In this document: piece after piece, positions 7,032 through 8,307 of the stretch
Position numbering within the stretch: the first letter of the stretch is position 1
How the letters are laid out: each line of letters begins with the position of its first letter
Assembly: GCA_937930495.1 (NCBI GenBank)
Contig: CALGKL010000148.1
Location: 1-8,307, forward strand
Direction of reading: 5' to 3'
Length of the DNA stretch: 8,307 nucleotides
Origin: an uncultured Gloeocapsa sp.
Lineage (GTDB): Bacteria; Cyanobacteriota; Cyanobacteriia; Cyanobacteriales; Gloeocapsaceae
The notes under the pieces: generated by a model
Told to the model about the DNA's origin: nothing
What the model saw: only the letters and a program-made list of their open reading frames with translations
The model's database searches: none
Program-made: the position numbers and the translations under genes

Positions 7032-8108
7032 TTATCCATATTTACTTAACAATTTAGCCGTAGCTTCTCCCGTTTTAGCCCAACTAAACCGACTAGCTTG
7101 TTTTAACCCTAATTCAGTTAAATGCGATCGCTGTTTGGTGTTGGTTACTAATAACTCCATTGCTGTGGCTATTTCCTCTACCTGATAGGGATTAATTAAG
7201 ATAGCAGCTTCTTGAGTAATTTCTGGTAAAGAAGCAAGATTAGACGTGACAACAGGTGTACCACAAGCCATAGCCTCTACCACTGGTAATCCAAATCCTT
7301 CCCAAAGACTAGGGTAAACTAAAGCTGTAGCTTGATTTAATAATTTAGGTAAATCTCTATAGGGTACATAATCGATAAATCTAACACGAGAACCCAAATT
7401 AAGAGCGATCGCCAGTCGTCGTAGTTGGGGTGTGTAGCGTCGATCCTGTGGTCCTACTAACCAAAGTTCTTCTCGACAATTATCGGCTATTTTGGCAAAA
7501 GCAGTGATTAAACGAGATAAATTTTTATGTGGATCATGACGTCCTAGATAGATAAAATAGCTAACCTCCGAGGGTGGTAAATCCTTTAGAGGTTGAAAAT
7601 GTTCCCCGTCATAACCGAGATAAATTGGGGTAATTTTCTGAGGATTAATTCCCCAAAACTGCTGAATATCCCTTGCGGTAGCCACAGAATTACAGATAAT
7701 ATGTTGAGCATTTTTAACCACTCTAGGTACATAGTAACGAAAATAAGGAGTCAAAGGAGACAGCAGACGGGGAAAGCGCAAAGGGATTAAATCGTGTACC
7801 ATGACTATATAGGGAAATTGACCTCTGACTGGTGCTTCCGGTACAGGAGAAAATAATAAAGAGGCTTTTTCCTGTTGATATATTTGGGGTAATTCCCATT
7901 CCGTCCAAATTAAACGCTGTAAATGTCCTTTACTTCCCTTTGCAGGGGATAGATCATCCCGAATCAGACGATAATTGTAGCTCTCTTTAGCCTTAGCTAC
8001 CAACAGAGTAGGTTCTAATGCCTTCAAATAAGGTAAGATATTCAGGGCATAGTTGCTAATACCCGTTGGTTTATCTAGCAACATCGCTAGGTTAATTAAT
8101 ATTTTCAT
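7032..8108 (-). CDS. GT4-family glycosyltransferase
   Basis: This 358-residue protein is a GT-B-fold retaining glycosyltransferase of the group 1/GT4 type, moving a sugar from a nucleotide-sugar donor to an unknown acceptor. The N-terminal Rossmann half begins MKILINLAML, with the glycine-bearing loop TGISNY (15-20) and HDLIPL (105-110). The C-terminal donor domain begins near FIYLGRHDPHKNL (185-197) and holds the EX7E motif as EGFGLPVVE (Glu270 and Glu278), followed by ACGTPVVTSN. The length is normal and nothing is missing. There is no signal peptide or membrane helix, so it acts in the cytoplasm or at the inner face of a membrane. It is the first gene before the kinase fusion (five-base gap). 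Its ATG lacks a good Shine-Dalgarno and is only 10 bases from the divergent dcd start, so its promoter must lie inside dcd. Donor and acceptor cannot be read from sequence. Confidence 0.92.
   Translation of the reverse strand: MKILINLAMLLDKPTGISNYALNILPYLKALEPTLLVAKAKESYNYRLIRDDLSPAKGSKGHLQRLIWTEWELPQIYQQEKASLLFSPVPEAPVRGQFPYIVMVHDLIPLRFPRLLSPLTPYFRYYVPRVVKNAQHIICNSVATARDIQQFWGINPQKITPIYLGYDGEHFQPLKDLPPSEVSYFIYLGRHDPHKNLSRLITAFAKIADNCREELWLVGPQDRRYTPQLRRLAIALNLGSRVRFIDYVPYRDLPKLLNQATALVYPSLWEGFGLPVVEAMACGTPVVTSNLASLPEITQEAAILINPYQVEEIATAMELLVTNTKQRSHLTELGLKQASRFSWAKTGEATAKLLSKYG
7124..7131. repeat. HIP1 octamer (GCGATCGC)
   Basis: Perfect HIP1 copy in the 3' part of the glycosyltransferase gene. 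Confidence 0.9.
7405..7412. repeat. HIP1 octamer (GCGATCGC)
   Basis: Perfect HIP1 copy in the donor-domain coding part of the glycosyltransferase gene. Confidence 0.9.
8097..8102 (+). promoter_or_regulatory. Possible -10 box for dcd inside the glycosyltransferase gene
   Basis: TAATAT (five of six matches to TATAAT) lies 16 bases before the dcd GTG and within the first codons of the divergent gene. No convincing -35 box is present at 16-18 bases. If used, it would give a leader of only about 10-12 bases, nearly leaderless. This is tentative. Confidence 0.22.
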
Positions 8109-8118
8109 CTAGAAGCAA

Positions 8119-8307
8119 GTGATTAAAAACGATATTTGGATCGCCAATATGGCTAAAGAAGGGATGATATCACCCTTTGAACCGCAATTAATCCGAAAAA
8201 TTGATAATTTACCGGTGATTTCCTACGGTTTAAGCAGTTATGGCTATGATATCCGTCTTTCTCCTACAGAATTTAGAATTTTTAGACATATTCCCGGAAC
8301 AGTAGTT
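8119..8307 (+). CDS. dcd: dCTP deaminase (3' end outside window)
   Basis: The visible 63 codons are the start of dCTP deaminase, which converts dCTP to dUTP and so feeds dTMP synthesis. The conserved features are the N-terminal IKNDIWIANMA, then GMISPFEPQLIR (15-26) and the signature YGLSSYGYDIRL (36-47), which contributes to subunit and nucleotide contacts in this trimeric family. The form matches the longer type of about 190-200 residues, so roughly two thirds lie beyond the right edge. I chose the GTG at 8119 rather than the ATG at 8149 because the ten extra residues (MIKNDIWIAN) are conserved in the family. The upstream ribosome-binding site is weak (AGAAG, three bases before GTG). It is divergent from the glycosyltransferase gene. 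Confidence 0.9.
   Translation, partial: MIKNDIWIANMAKEGMISPFEPQLIRKIDNLPVISYGLSSYGYDIRLSPTEFRIFRHIPGTVV

Overview
The window looks like ordinary chromosomal DNA from a cyanobacterium. The evidence is five perfect HIP1 octamers (GCGATCGC) in 8.3 kb, two gene families that are essentially cyanobacterial (DUF3086 and the DUF1400 alpha/beta hydrolase), and an FtsH protease closely resembling the Synechocystis FtsH3 type. I cannot name the species from sequence alone. Coding density is high, no stretch of 300 bases lacks a gene, and I see no insertion sequence, prophage, CRISPR array or other sign of transfer.

Left block (1-1561, minus strand): a DUF3086 coiled-coil protein is followed 9 bases later by plsY, the acyl-phosphate:glycerol-3-phosphate acyltransferase of phospholipid synthesis. 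plsY runs off the left edge. The plsY ribosome-binding site overlaps the DUF3086 stop codon, so the two are probably one transcript and translationally coupled.

Middle block (1664-3463, plus strand): a predicted exported DUF1400 serine hydrolase diverges from the DUF3086 gene across a 102-base promoter region. It is followed by a tRNA-Cys(GCA) gene with its own well-formed promoter. The tRNA converges on ftsH, and a hairpin with a U-tract on the minus strand separates them.

Right block (8108-3547, minus strand, read right to left): a GT4 glycosyltransferase, a two-domain phosphotransferase/P-loop kinase 5 bases behind it, and then, 96 bases on, ftsH with a GTG start and a clear Shine-Dalgarno. 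The first two are almost certainly co-transcribed. Whether ftsH also has its own promoter is unclear; a small palindrome lies in the gap before it. At the right edge dcd (dCTP deaminase) starts divergently, with its GTG start codon only 10 bases from the glycosyltransferase ATG.

Three genes are well understood (plsY, ftsH, dcd) and three have recognisable folds but unknown substrates (hydrolase, kinase fusion, glycosyltransferase). One, the DUF3086 protein, has no known function. I found no convincing new biological system. The items most worth following are the glycosyltransferase/kinase pair of unknown substrate, the DUF3086-plsY coupling, and the extremely tight divergent glycosyltransferase/dcd junction.
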